The notes: generated from the letters alone by a model not told the origin. Shown: positions 27,381-36,746, counted from the first letter of the stretch. The stretch is DNA of 64,000 nt from [Leptolyngbya] sp. JSC-1 (GCA_000733415.1 KL662191.1:87243-151242), one strand, 5' to 3'. Made by a program: numbers and translations.

Positions 27381-29168
27381 ATGCTCAGCAAACGATTGTA
27401 CGCCACTTTATTTCCCGGATTAGTTTCTGATTCAGTTTCTGGATTAGCTTCTAGATCATGGCCTAGCTCGCGCCAGCAACTGCGATTTTGGTTAGGGGCC
27501 AGTCTGCTTGTGGCCGCGGGGTATGGAATCTGGGGCTGTCAAACAGCTTGGTGGGGACAATATGTGGTGCAAGACGACGCCCGACAGCATTTGTTTTGGC
27601 TGCGGCAGTTTCTGGATCCAGAGCTGTTTCCCCAGGATCTGATTGCCGATTATTTCCAGTCGGTTGCGCCCTGGGGCTACACCCTGTTCTACCGCATGTT
27701 TGCAGCCGTGGGGATTGATCCAATCTGGCTCGGTAAAGGCTTGCCGCTGGTTTTAGGGGTGCTGGCCACACTATACGGGTTTCGAGTCTGTATGCAGCTA
27801 CTGCCCATGCCGTTCACGGGCTTTCTGGCGGCAGTGCTGCTGAATCAGGTGTTTTGGAGCCACGACGATTTGGCATCTGCAACCCCCAGAGCCTTTATGC
27901 CGCTGTTTTTTCTAGCCTTTCTCGACTATCTGATGCGGCGGGCGCTGTGGCCCTGCTTGGTGACGATTGGGCTGGAAGGGTTATTTTATCCCCAGTATGT
28001 ACTGGTATTCGCCGGAATTCTTTGTTTACAACCCCTACGCTGGCAAAATGGCCTGAGGTTGACTCAGAGCCGCCCGGAGTACCGATTCTGTTTAGCGGGT
28101 TTGCTAACCGCAATCTTGGTGCTGCTGCCCTATGGGCTGACTACATCACCGTATGGTCCTGTGATCACAGCTGCCGTTGCCAAACAGCTTCCCGATTTTG
28201 CTCCAGACGGACGCGGGCGCTTTTTTCTGTCTGACCCTTGGATGTTTTGGCTATCGGGCAACCGCAGTGGCATTTTTCCCACCCTAAAGCCGCCCTTGCT
28301 AGGATTGGGGCTATTGCTACCAGTCATGCTGGGACTGGCCCACCTCTCTAAATTCATGCGCCAGCAACTGCGACCAACTCGCCATATCACAGCCAATCTG
28401 TGGGTGCTGGTACACATCGTGATAGTGGCTCTGATGCTGTTTGGGGTAGCCCATCTGCTGCTGTTTTACCTGCATCTACCCAGCCGCTACACGGCCTACA
28501 CACTGCGATTGGTGCTGGTGTTTGCCACCGCTATTAACCTGACCCTATGCTTAGAAGCTGGCTTACGCTGGCTCCAGCAATACCCAGTTTCCTGGCCTCG
28601 TCAGATGCTAGTTTGGGGTCTAATCCTGGCGTTCGGTGGCCTGCTGTGGCTCTACCCAACCTATGCCGAAAATTTTCCCCATACGGGTTACAGAACGGGT
28701 ACTGCCAAGGCCCTGTATCAGTTTTTGGCACAGCAACCCAAAGATAGCCTGGTGGCCTCCCTGTTGAAAGAAGCCGACAATCTACCCACCTTTGCCCAAC
28801 GCTCGGTATTCGTTGCGCCCGAATATGCCATTCCTTACCACATCGGCTATGCCACTCAATTTCGTCAGCGAGCCATCGATTTGATTCAAGCCCAATACAC
28901 CTCCGACCTAGCTACTCTGCGATGGTTTATCGAGACCTCTGGCGTCGATTTTTGGCTGGTCGATGCCAACTCCTTTAATCCTGCTGCTCTACCACAGTGG
29001 ATTCGCCAATACCCGCGAGCGCTGCAAGCCGCCTTAGACAACCTGAAGCACGCCCCGCCCCTAGTGCAGCAACGCCTCAACGCTTGCACAGTTTTACAAG
29101 AACGAGATTTACAGCTGTTACAAGCAGCCTGTTTGCTAGAGCCGCATAATGAGTACAATACTGAGTGA
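27381..29168 (+). CDS. large polytopic membrane protein, function unknown
   Basis: 595 residues with about a dozen hydrophobic helices separated by short loops. A first loop reads QYVVQDDARQHLFWL, where the Asp-Asp pair sits in the position typical of GT-C family loops, so a glycosyltransferase or carrier role is plausible. No characterised family recognised. It is divergent from the GT39-like gene (about 200 bp between starts), consistent with shared regulation. Start at ATG 27381, with no strong ribosome site visible. Confidence 0.72.
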   Translation: MLSKRLYATLFPGLVSDSVSGLASRSWPSSRQQLRFWLGASLLVAAGYGIWGCQTAWWGQYVVQDDARQHLFWLRQFLDPELFPQDLIADYFQSVAPWGYTLFYRMFAAVGIDPIWLGKGLPLVLGVLATLYGFRVCMQLLPMPFTGFLAAVLLNQVFWSHDDLASATPRAFMPLFFLAFLDYLMRRALWPCLVTIGLEGLFYPQYVLVFAGILCLQPLRWQNGLRLTQSRPEYRFCLAGLLTAILVLLPYGLTTSPYGPVITAAVAKQLPDFAPDGRGRFFLSDPWMFWLSGNRSGIFPTLKPPLLGLGLLLPVMLGLAHLSKFMRQQLRPTRHITANLWVLVHIVIVALMLFGVAHLLLFYLHLPSRYTAYTLRLVLVFATAINLTLCLEAGLRWLQQYPVSWPRQMLVWGLILAFGGLLWLYPTYAENFPHTGYRTGTAKALYQFLAQQPKDSLVASLLKEADNLPTFAQRSVFVAPEYAIPYHIGYATQFRQRAIDLIQAQYTSDLATLRWFIETSGVDFWLVDANSFNPAALPQWIRQYPRALQAALDNLKHAPPLVQQRLNACTVLQERDLQLLQAACLLEPHNEYNTE

Positions 29169-29258
29169 ATTTGCCTAATCTTGTGAGCGATATCTTGAGC
29201 GATAAGCTCCCTCAAAATTATCCGGCTAAGCTGATTCAGCTCTAGGCGAACCAAGGCC

Positions 29259-29843
29259 ATGCCCCAAACACCAATCTCCACAACCCATTACTTCACATTC
29301 GAGGAATACCTTGCCTACGACGATGGCACCGAGCGGCGATACGAACTAGTAGATGGAGAGTTGCTAAAAATGCCTCCAGAGAGTGATGACAATAATGACA
29401 TCGCTAAACGGGTGTTTGTAGAACTGCTGAAACATGTTCCGGTTAACCGAATTGGCTATAAAGACACCGAAATCGAGGTGAGCGGACGACGAGCCAAGTG
29501 TCGTTTGCCGGATCTGCTGGTTCATACCGAAGAATCAAAAGCCGCTTTGGCTGGAGCCACCCGGGCCACCCTCACCCGCGACATGCCGCCCCCAGCTCTA
29601 GTGATCGAGATTGTTTCCCCCGGTGCTGTCAACCGCTCTCGCGACTACCGCCACAAACACACTGAATACGCAGCCCGAGGCATCGCCGAGTATTGGATCG
29701 TTGACCCGGAATTGCAACAAGTCACAGTTTGTCAGTGGAATGACGGCCAGTACGAAGATACCGTGATTATGGCAGACCAACGGATCGCATCCAGTATCAT
29801 TCCAGCATGGACACTAACGGCCAATCAAATTTTTGCCAGCTAA
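29259..29843 (+). CDS. Uma2 family nuclease-like protein
   Basis: 194 residues of the Uma2/DUF820 family, with a restriction-endonuclease-like fold. The expected acidic residues are visible in CRLPDLLVH and PALVIEIVSP, and the C-terminal HTEYAARGIAEYWIVDP motif completes the core. This family is amplified in cyanobacteria and has no assigned substrate. A second copy at 42728 is frameshifted. The start at 29259 (MPQTPIS) fits family ends. Confidence 0.9.
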   Translation: MPQTPISTTHYFTFEEYLAYDDGTERRYELVDGELLKMPPESDDNNDIAKRVFVELLKHVPVNRIGYKDTEIEVSGRRAKCRLPDLLVHTEESKAALAGATRATLTRDMPPPALVIEIVSPGAVNRSRDYRHKHTEYAARGIAEYWIVDPELQQVTVCQWNDGQYEDTVIMADQRIASSIIPAWTLTANQIFAS

Positions 29844-29998
29844 GTCATTGACAGGCTCTACAAAACCGAGGCGATGCAGCTATTACAGCAGCCTAATGAT
29901 TCAATTTTGTGATTCAATTTTGCACTGGCACTGCCTGCATCCTGATCCCGCATCCTTTATTCTTAAAGAAGGTTAAGCAGCAATCGCTTTTTGAGTGC

Positions 29999-30556
29999 AT
30001 GAATATTACAGAATTTTTTCAGCAAAGCGTTGGCAAATGGGTTTCGCAGCGCAGCAGTCACCATTTGCTCCAGAACCAGACCGAGAACGCCAAATCAGAT
30101 TTGATGGTCGAAGCCTTGGCGCAGGATGATCCGGCGGTGATGCAGCTCTGTCAGCAGTTGGGGGTCGATCCGGCTCAGGTACTGTGTAGCCTCAAGATGA
30201 ACTGGAATGGCATTGTGGATCGCAACCCTAAACCTCAGGTTGGCTCTAGTCTGCTGGTGATTGTGCCCGATACGGCTGACTCGAATCAAGGCAAGCTGTT
30301 GCGGCAGGCTAGCAATTCGCCGAAACCGATGATGGGGCGCTACGAAATGGGTGACAATGAGGTGTTGACCCTCACCAGCGAAGCAGGCGATCTGTACGCG
30401 GAAGAACGGATCTGGTTCGCTAATCCCAACTTTCGGTTGCGGACTAGCGCCGTAAAGCGCAACGGCAACTATACCTCAGCGGCCTTTTGTTCGGAGATTC
30501 GTTTAGGTGGCGCAGCACCCGCAGCAAAACCAGCAGCGGCGGAAGCAGCAAATTAG
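29999..30556 (+). CDS. phycobiliprotein chromophore lyase, CpcS/CpeS family
   Basis: 185 residues. It attaches bilin chromophores to cysteine 84-equivalents of phycobiliprotein subunits. The N-terminal MNITEFFQQSVGKWVSQRSS is the family start; the middle holds KMNWNGIVDR and GRYEMGDNEVLTL; and a final EERIWFANPNFRLR segment is the C-terminal barrel strand set. A low-complexity Ala-rich tail follows. The ATG at 29999 is taken because upstream residues of the open frame do not match. S, T, U and V subtypes cannot be told apart here, so no gene symbol is given. Confidence 0.9.
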   Translation: MNITEFFQQSVGKWVSQRSSHHLLQNQTENAKSDLMVEALAQDDPAVMQLCQQLGVDPAQVLCSLKMNWNGIVDRNPKPQVGSSLLVIVPDTADSNQGKLLRQASNSPKPMMGRYEMGDNEVLTLTSEAGDLYAEERIWFANPNFRLRTSAVKRNGNYTSAAFCSEIRLGGAAPAAKPAAAEAAN

Positions 30557-30680
30557 CTCGCAAGTTACAATCCGTTTGGGAAAAACTCTGGGGAGTAGAG
30601 GCTTGGCATAACACCAGTTCTCGGTTTTAAGTTTTATTGGCAATAGCCTGCGCGGAGCGCGTAGTTTTGAGTTGCACAAT

Positions 30681-30705
30681 TAAAAAGGGCAGGATTGACC
30701 TGCCC
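30681..30705 (-). terminator. rho-independent terminator of gatB
   Basis: On the minus strand GGGCAGG and CCTGCCC pair around TCAAT, followed by TTTTTAATTG. It lies 15-40 bp past the gatB stop. The plus-strand A-run gives no terminator in the other direction. Confidence 0.9.
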
Positions 30706-30719
30706 AAGGATTTCCCCAA

Positions 30720-32216
30720 TTAACCATCCAGCTTTTTCTGGAGCAGTTGATTGGTCAGCTTCGGATCGGCCTTACCGCCGGTAGCTTTCATCACCTGACC
30801 GACAAAGAAACCCAGCAGGTTTTTCTTGCCACTGCGATATTTTTCTAGCTCATTCGGATTGGCGGCAATTACCTTGTCGATCTCGGCTTCGATCAGATTG
30901 GGATCCGAAATTTGAATTAGCCCCTTCTGCTCCACCAACTGTTTAGCCGAGCCGCCCTTGGTCAGCAGTTCCGGCAGAATATCTTTGCCGATTTTATTGC
31001 TGATGGTGTTGGCTTCGATCAGCTTGATCATTTCCGCCAGCGATTCGGGCTTGAGCGGAATTTCGCTGATACTAAGCTTCTCGTTGTTGAGGTAGGCGCT
31101 GATGTCGCCCATGATCCAGTTGGCAGCGGGTTTGGCACCGGCTCCGGCAGCTACCACGGCCTCAAAGTATTCCGCAATGGCACGATCGTCCGTCAGCACG
31201 CGAGCATCATAGGCCGATAAGCCCAGTTCTGATTCATAGCGATGCCGCTTTTGGGCTGGCAGTTCGGGCAGTTCCGCTTTCCAGGTGGCTAGCTGGTCGG
31301 GTGAGACTTCAATTGGTCCCAGGTCGGGTTCGGGAAAGTAGCGGTAATCGCTGGAGCCTTCTTTGACCCGCATGGTAAAGGTGCGCTGGGTCGCTTCATC
31401 CCAGAGGCGCGTTTCTTGCACAATCCGCTCGCCCGATTCAATCGCCTCGATTTGGCGCTCAATTTCGTAGTCGATTGCTTTTTGGATGGCGCTAAACGAG
31501 TTCATGTTTTTGATCTCGACCTTCGTGCCAAACTTGTCGGAACCCATCGGACGCACAGAAATATTTACATCACAGCGCAGCGAGCCTTCCTGCATGTTGC
31601 CATCACTCACGCCCAAATAGCGCATAATCCGGCGCAGCTCCTGGGCATATTCGGCTGCTTCCTGTCCCGACCGAATATCGGGTTCCGAGACAATTTCGAC
31701 CAGCGGCACGCCCGCCCGGTTGTAGTCCACCAGAGAATAGGCCGATCCTGATAGCCGCTCGCTTCCGGCATGCACCAACTTGCCCGCATCTTCTTCCATA
31801 TGCAGACGGGTAATGCCGATCCGCTTCCGCACCGGATTGCCTTCGGCATCGACTAGCTCAATCTCTAGCCAGCCATGTTCGGCAATTGGCAGGTCATACT
31901 GGGAGATTTGGTAGTTCTTGGGTAGGTCGGGATAGAAATACTGCTTGCGATCAAATTTGCTGTAGGGCGCGATCTGACAATTCAAGGCCAAACCAGCCTT
32001 GACCGCGTATTCCAACACCTTTTCGTTCAGCACGGGCAGCGTTCCCGGTAGCCCCATACAAACCGGATCAATATTCGTGTTGGGATCGGATCCAAATTTG
32101 GTTGAACTACTGGAAAAAATCTTGGTTTCGGTACTGAGCTGACAGTGGGTCTCTAGACCAATAATGGCCTCGTACTCAGTCTTGGCAGCTTTTTTTGCTG
32201 GAGTTGCAGTAGTCAT
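30720..32216 (-). CDS. gatB: aspartyl/glutamyl-tRNA amidotransferase subunit B
   Basis: 498 residues. GatB is the kinase/transamidase core of GatCAB, which converts Glu-tRNA(Gln) and Asp-tRNA(Asn) to amidated forms, needed in cyanobacteria, which lack GlnRS. It begins after a short MTTATPAKKAAKTEYE extension with YEAIIGLETHCQL, has PVCMGLPGTLPVLN with a zinc-site cysteine, and continues through DYNRAGVPLVEIVSEPD and KNMNSFSAIQKAIDYE to a C-terminal tRNA-binding YqeY-like tail. Full length. Monocistronic with its own terminator. gatA and gatC are elsewhere. Confidence 0.97.
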   Translation of the reverse strand: MTTATPAKKAAKTEYEAIIGLETHCQLSTETKIFSSSSTKFGSDPNTNIDPVCMGLPGTLPVLNEKVLEYAVKAGLALNCQIAPYSKFDRKQYFYPDLPKNYQISQYDLPIAEHGWLEIELVDAEGNPVRKRIGITRLHMEEDAGKLVHAGSERLSGSAYSLVDYNRAGVPLVEIVSEPDIRSGQEAAEYAQELRRIMRYLGVSDGNMQEGSLRCDVNISVRPMGSDKFGTKVEIKNMNSFSAIQKAIDYEIERQIEAIESGERIVQETRLWDEATQRTFTMRVKEGSSDYRYFPEPDLGPIEVSPDQLATWKAELPELPAQKRHRYESELGLSAYDARVLTDDRAIAEYFEAVVAAGAGAKPAANWIMGDISAYLNNEKLSISEIPLKPESLAEMIKLIEANTISNKIGKDILPELLTKGGSAKQLVEQKGLIQISDPNLIEAEIDKVIAANPNELEKYRSGKKNLLGFFVGQVMKATGGKADPKLTNQLLQKKLDG

Positions 32217-32668
32217 GGAATCTTGCGGATAAGCGTTGATCGAATCGCGTGATCAATATGGAATGGCTTTATTGTAGCGGCTTATCCGGGCCAGTGATCG
32301 GGCCAGTGCCGGGCCAGTGATCGGACCGGTGAACAGGGTAACCATCTCTGAGAAGGGTAACAGCTCGACTCACCACAGCCCAGAGCAGCAGATTTCCGGA
32401 CAGCGAGATGGATCAGCCACCGCTATTGCAGGGTGGGCAAATTCTTCATCCGGTCTTAAGAGCCTATTCGAAATTCCCAAAGGGGGTTTGAAATTCAAAA
32501 ACTCTGACGAGTTTTCGCATAGGTAGAAAATACGCTAATAAGGTGCGGTTGCAAGATGGACTGACCGACTGCGCCATCTAACCTGCACCTTATCAAAAAC
32601 TATGAACAATACTGCGCCAAAGGAACAATACGACGCGAAAGCTAATTAGAGACCAGACTCAAATTCCC
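32217..32668. other. intergenic region with a long hairpin
   Basis: About 450 bp between gatB and rpsU. A 69-codon frame (32317-32526) is rejected. The near-complete palindrome at 32538-32593 is the only marked structure. Confidence 0.5.
32538..32593 (-). other. long imperfect hairpin downstream of rpsU
   Basis: ATAAGGTGC and GCACCTTAT form the outer stem, with a one-base imbalance next to GGTT/AACC. A second stem AGATGG/CCATCT lies inside around a 14-base loop. On the minus strand it follows rpsU by about 75 bp and its text has a D-arm-like GGCGCAGTCGGTCAG, but it is too short for a tRNA. It may be the end of the rbp-rpsU message or a structured RNA. Confidence 0.55.
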
Positions 32669-32857
32669 TTATGCCTTGGAGCGAAAGCGGCGCTTCTTCC
32701 GTCTTGCCAGTGCTTTGCGTTTTTCCTTTTCTAACGGCGTCTCAAAATGTCGATTCTTCTTCATGTCAGCAAAAATATCTGCCTTGGACACCTGACGCTT
32801 AAAGCGGCGTAGGGCCGACTCGATCCCTTCGTTCTCTCCCAAAATGACTTGAGCCAT
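32669..32857 (-). CDS. rpsU: 30S ribosomal protein S21
   Basis: 62 residues: MAQVILGENEGIESALRRFK at the start, the DMKKNRHFETPLEKEKRK helix, and a lysine/arginine-rich tail. S21 sits at the 3' end of 16S rRNA and helps start translation. The ATG at 32857 is preferred to one five codons upstream because it gives the family start. It is downstream of an RRM gene, 150 bp apart, an arrangement known for cyanobacterial rbp genes, and the two are probably one message under cold control (inference from family knowledge). Confidence 0.97.
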   Translation of the reverse strand: MAQVILGENEGIESALRRFKRQVSKADIFADMKKNRHFETPLEKEKRKALARRKKRRFRSKA

Positions 32858-33006
32858 GCAGAAATTCCTCATTCATAAACAGCAGCAAAAATCTAAAGCC
32901 TAAAGGAGCTTCCAACAGAGCAAGGCAGTTCCCTGATCTGCTGAAAGCTCCGAATATCTTGATTAGCCTAATGTCGGCCTAAGCTCAATAGTGGCTGTAA
33001 CAGCAA

Positions 33007-33309
33007 CTAGTAGCGACGGTCGTTCCGTCTGCGGTTGTTGCCAAAGCTACCGCCTGCCGGACGCTCTTCGCGAGGCTTAGCTTTATTGACCTTCAGGTCG
33101 CGCCCCATCCACTCTGCACCGTCAAGCGCATCAATAGCAGCTTGTTCTTCCGCATCCGATGACATCTCGACAAATCCAAAGCCGCGCATCCGGCCAGTTT
33201 CACGATCAGTTGGCAACTGCACCCGCGTTACGGTGCCGTACTCTGAGAAGACCGTATTAATATCTTCTTCAGTGACCTGATAAGACAGGTTTCCAACGTA
33301 GATTGACAT
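33007..33309 (-). CDS. rbp: RNA-recognition-motif protein of the cyanobacterial Rbp family
   Basis: 100 residues. One RRM with RNP2 IYVGNL (3-8) and RNP1 RGFGFVEM (about 42-49), and a short Gly/Arg/Asn tail (GGSFGNNRRRNDRRY). These proteins bind RNA and, in characterised cyanobacteria, several are cold-induced. The ATG at 33309 gives the family start. Its link with rpsU downstream is a conserved pair. Confidence 0.94.
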   Translation of the reverse strand: MSIYVGNLSYQVTEEDINTVFSEYGTVTRVQLPTDRETGRMRGFGFVEMSSDAEEQAAIDALDGAEWMGRDLKVNKAKPREERPAGGSFGNNRRRNDRRY

Positions 33310-33716
33310 AAACCGCTCCATGTAACAGTACAGAGAATTAAATAGTCGGAGCGTTGATTGTCAACCTTGTACAAATGCAACTTAGCACCGAATATGGCAT
33401 CTCGACCTTCATCCTAGCTTGAAATGAAGGGTTTGAGATCAAGAATATTGACTACACCTGCCCGTAGCAATTAGCAGAAGCAATTAGCAGTAACAATTAA
33501 CAGTAGAGCGGCAGGTGCTTTCCCCAAACCCGAGACAGAAATTTTTAAAGGTTGTTTACAATTCAGAGATAATAGAACTCAATGCAAGGTCGTCATCGAA
33601 GGCAGCCAATGATTGCAGCTAATCCTGGCAATTAGTGAATTTAATTGAGCGAGTCAGCGCAGTTTATGCCGAGATCGACGATGGTGCAGGTTGACGTTGG
33701 GGTTTGATGACATACC
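33310..33716. other. divergent region between rbp and ccmP
   Basis: 407 bp, with long leaders likely on both sides. Contains a 13-bp tandem repeat (33466-33504). No operator clearly identified. Confidence 0.5.
33466..33504. repeat. 13-bp tandem repeat, three copies
   Basis: AGCAATTAGCAGA, AGCAATTAGCAGT and a diverged AACAATTAACAGT in tandem, within the rbp-ccmP spacer. Confidence 0.85.
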
Positions 33717-34358
33717 TTGGGTATTGATCTTCGCAGTTACGTATATCTGGACAGCTTGCAGCCGCAGCACGCTGCCTATTTGGGAACGCAAGCACTGGGC
33801 TTTTTGCCATTGCCGGGTGACTCTTCGCTGTGGGTTGAGATTTCCCCTGGGATCGAAATCAACCGCCTGATGGACACTGCCCTCAAGGCTGCTGTGGTGC
33901 GTCCGGGGGTGCTGGTGATCGAGCGCTTGTATGGGTTGCTGGAGGTGCATTCGAGCCGGCAGAGCGACACCCAGGCCGCAGGGCAAGCCGTATTAGAGGC
34001 CATAGGAGCCGATCGCCGCGATTGTCTGAAGCCGCGCATTATTTCTAGCCAAATTATTCGCAATATTGACGCTCACCACACCCAGTTGATCAACCGCACC
34101 CGCAAAGGCAATATGTTGCTAGCAGGGCAAACGCTGTATGTGTTGGAAGTGGAACCCGCCGCTTATGCCGCCCTTGCTGCTAACGAAGCCGAAAAAGCCG
34201 CATTGATCAATATTCTGCATATTTCTGCGGTGGGCAGCTTTGGGCGACTCTACCTGGGTGGGCAAGAGCGAGACATCATTGCTGGCTCCCGTGCGGCGGT
34301 GGCAGCCATCGAAAATGTGGCCGGTCGGGCCGAACGGGCCGGCGGCAGGAACGAGTAG
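33717..34358 (+). CDS. ccmP: carboxysome shell protein CcmP (tandem BMC)
   Basis: 213 residues, the typical CcmP length. Two BMC domains: the first ends near residue 100, the second runs from about 108. The start MGIDLRSYVYLDSLQPQH is characteristic. A conserved LWVEISPGIEINRL lies in domain 1, and KGNMLLAGQTLYVLEVEPAA in domain 2. CcmP makes stacked pseudohexamers with gated pores in the beta-carboxysome shell, thought to pass larger metabolites. The start codon is TTG: the first in-frame codon after a stop three codons upstream and the only one giving the family N-terminus. It stands apart from the main ccm operon, as usual for this gene. Confidence 0.93.
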   Translation: MGIDLRSYVYLDSLQPQHAAYLGTQALGFLPLPGDSSLWVEISPGIEINRLMDTALKAAVVRPGVLVIERLYGLLEVHSSRQSDTQAAGQAVLEAIGADRRDCLKPRIISSQIIRNIDAHHTQLINRTRKGNMLLAGQTLYVLEVEPAAYAALAANEAEKAALINILHISAVGSFGRLYLGGQERDIIAGSRAAVAAIENVAGRAERAGGRNE

Positions 34359-34408
34359 CTGGGACTGTGAGATTGATGTTGGAGGCACAGCGAAGGAAGG
34401 CAATCGAG

Positions 34409-35260
34409 ATGGCAAACGGAGAGCATCTGGCAGTCCTGCACTGGAGCGCCATCGATTGGGGTAAGTGGCGTTCCCACTATCCGCAGGTGGAACCCGACCT
34501 CAGCCAAGCCGACTTTCGCGGCAGAGATCTGAGCGGCATGAACCTGAGTGGAGCTAACCTGTATCGCGCTTATTTGTCCAGCGCCAACCTGACGGCCACC
34601 ATCCTCAGGCAGGCCACCCTCACCAGAGCCAATCTGTTTGAGGCGAACCTCACCGCCGCCGATCTGACCGAAGCCGAGCTAGTTGATGCCAATTTGATTG
34701 GAGCCACGCTGACCGGAGCCGACCTGCAAGGAGCCAACCTGCGCACTACCGACCTGCGCGAAGCCCTCCTAGTCCATGCCAACCTCAACCATGCCGACTT
34801 GATTGGAGCCGATCTGCGCTCTGCGATTTTGCGCGATGCGGATCTGGGAGACGCCAATCTAATGAAGGCCGACCTCAGCCGCGCCAACCTAAATGCCGCT
34901 AACTGCTGCAACGCTAACCTCAGCCGCGCCAATTTAGTCAAGGCCGAACTGATCGCCGCCCACCTGATCAAGGCCAGCCTCTACCGCACGATTTTTGCCG
35001 AAGCTCACCTGACCAGGGCTTTTTTGATCGGTGCCACCCTCGTAGAAGCCATCTTTGAGCACGCTGACCTCAGCTGGGCCAACCTCAGCCGCGCCAACCT
35101 CAGCCATGCCTGTCTGCATGCCGCCAACCTGCGGGGAGCCAACCTCAGCCGCGCCAACCTCAAAAACGCCGATCTCTCCTACGCCAACCTGCACGGAGCC
35201 AACCTCTTCAAAGCCGACTTGACCGGAGCCAACTTAGACGGGGCGGTGATGCCGGAGTGA
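34409..35260 (+). CDS. pentapeptide-repeat protein
   Basis: 283 residues. After a short N-terminal cap (LHWSAIDWGKWR) almost the whole protein is A(D/N)LXX pentapeptides, about 45 in a row, which fold as a right-handed quadrilateral beta-helix. No signal peptide or other domain. Functions in cyanobacteria are mostly unknown. The ATG at 34409 is preceded by GAAGGAAGG and is preferred to ATG 34376. The stop of ccmP is 50 bp upstream, so the two may share a message. The repetitive coding sequence gives long shadow frames on the other strand. Confidence 0.92.
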   Translation: MANGEHLAVLHWSAIDWGKWRSHYPQVEPDLSQADFRGRDLSGMNLSGANLYRAYLSSANLTATILRQATLTRANLFEANLTAADLTEAELVDANLIGATLTGADLQGANLRTTDLREALLVHANLNHADLIGADLRSAILRDADLGDANLMKADLSRANLNAANCCNANLSRANLVKAELIAAHLIKASLYRTIFAEAHLTRAFLIGATLVEAIFEHADLSWANLSRANLSHACLHAANLRGANLSRANLKNADLSYANLHGANLFKADLTGANLDGAVMPE

Positions 35261-35348
35261 GATATCTCTCCGTTGGCGGGCAGGTTTTCCGATCCCCGTG
35301 GTTTTTGATTTGCGCTAGCGTAGGGGAGAAGAGCTTTAATTCTATGGA

Positions 35349-36746
35349 GTGCCTGTGTTGCCCCTCAAGCAGTCCGTTCTCTGGAGCAGTTTAACGATTC
35401 TGGCGTTGTTGCCCCTCGGTTCCTGTGCCAATACGCCTTGGGCCGCTCAGTTAGAGCAGGCGCTATCTGCCGATCCCCGCTTGCAGGCGAGTACGGTAGA
35501 AGCTAGCCCGGAACCAACAGCCTCGCCAGCAGGGGTACAGTTGCCAACGAACTTTCCAGCCGAGATTCCTCGCTATCCGAACGCCGAACTGGTGGCGGTT
35601 GGCGGCGCAAGCTCGTCCGAGGATGTCGTCGTGGGAGCCAATCAGTCAACCGAAACCCGCTGGCAAACTTCAGACGATGCAGCTCAAGTGCGGCAGTTTT
35701 ATCAGGAGAAATTCCAGGCTGAGGGATGGCAGCTCGCGGCTGACACGGCTGAGAGTAGCGATCAGCCCATTGCAGCAACACGCGACGGCTTGAAGGTGCA
35801 AATTGCCACAGTCGCTTCAGGTGGCCCTTCAGCCAGTACTTCCGACAACTCTTCCGGCAATACCGAATTCACCATTGAGTATCAGTTTGGGGAGGTCACA
35901 GTGGGTTCGATTCCTAGCCCCAGCGAGGCAGAAACCACTGCAGACGGCGAACTGCCCCAGCCCGGAGACCCAAACTTCATTGGGCCAGTTTTGCCGGGAG
36001 AAATAGCGTCGGAGCCAAGCGCCTCACCTGCGCCTAGCAATGGTAGCTTTTCCGACCTGAGCCAAGCACCTGCCGAACTCCAGCCCTACATCACCGATTT
36101 AGCCAAACTGGGTGCATTTTCTAAAGCTAGCGGTGAGTTCAAGCCGAATGCAGAAATTTCCCGACGCGAGTATGCCCGCTGGTTAGTCACCGCCAATAAC
36201 CTGATCTATGCTAATCAGCCCGCTCGCAAAATTCGCTTAGCCGCCGCAACCGATCAGCCCGCCTTCCAGGATATGCCCACCTCAGATCCGGATTTTGCCG
36301 TGATTCAGGGATTAGCCAACGCTGGCGTCATTCCCAGTCCGCTGACGGGCGATACCTCCAACACCACCTTCCGGCCCGATGCGCCTCTGACTCGCGAAGA
36401 CCTGATTCTATGGAAGGTACCGGTCGATACTCGCCAAGCGCTACCCAGCGCTGCGATTGACACGGTTCAACAAGCCTGGGGCTTTCAGGATTCGGCCAAA
36501 ATTGATCCCAAGGCGATGCGAGCCGTACTGGCCGACCACCAGAATGGTGACTTGTCGAACATCCGGCGTGCCTTTGGCTACACGACCCTATTCCAGCCCA
36601 AAAAAACCGTCAGTCGAGCCGAGGCAGCAGCAGTGCTGTGGCAGTTTGGCACCCAGGGCAGCCATTTGTCGGCAAAGGATGCGCTCCAGGCAAATCAACC
36701 AGCAGCCCAACCATCAACAGAATCAGCGACTCAGTCAGCCCAATGA
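35349..36746 (+). CDS. SLH-domain lipoprotein
   Basis: 465 residues. Signal plus lipobox (LLPLGSC, about 22-28), then a Ser/Ala/Pro-rich linker. Residues about 60-185 form a first domain with YPNAELVAVGG and a WQTSDDAAQVRQFYQEKFQAEGW-like stretch, resembling small folded domains seen in cyanobacterial lipoproteins. From about 230 on come S-layer-homology repeats: FSDLSQAPAELQPYI, AFQDMPTSDPDFAVI, FRPDAPLTREDLI, then a third partial repeat. SLH modules bind peptidoglycan-linked polymer, so the protein probably links outer structures to the wall. The start is GTG 35349; no ATG is available close by. The stop codon region abuts an IS remnant. Confidence 0.82.
   Translation: MPVLPLKQSVLWSSLTILALLPLGSCANTPWAAQLEQALSADPRLQASTVEASPEPTASPAGVQLPTNFPAEIPRYPNAELVAVGGASSSEDVVVGANQSTETRWQTSDDAAQVRQFYQEKFQAEGWQLAADTAESSDQPIAATRDGLKVQIATVASGGPSASTSDNSSGNTEFTIEYQFGEVTVGSIPSPSEAETTADGELPQPGDPNFIGPVLPGEIASEPSASPAPSNGSFSDLSQAPAELQPYITDLAKLGAFSKASGEFKPNAEISRREYARWLVTANNLIYANQPARKIRLAAATDQPAFQDMPTSDPDFAVIQGLANAGVIPSPLTGDTSNTTFRPDAPLTREDLILWKVPVDTRQALPSAAIDTVQQAWGFQDSAKIDPKAMRAVLADHQNGDLSNIRRAFGYTTLFQPKKTVSRAEAAAVLWQFGTQGSHLSAKDALQANQPAAQPSTESATQSAQ

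Noticed and set aside
32538..32593. tRNA gene on the minus strand
   Set aside because: A D-arm-like text is present, but the length is about 50 bases, with no T arm and no anticodon arm of correct size.
34570..35194. Minus-strand frames rich in Arg/Ser/Leu or Val/Gly
   Set aside because: They are shadows of the pentapeptide-repeat coding sequence.
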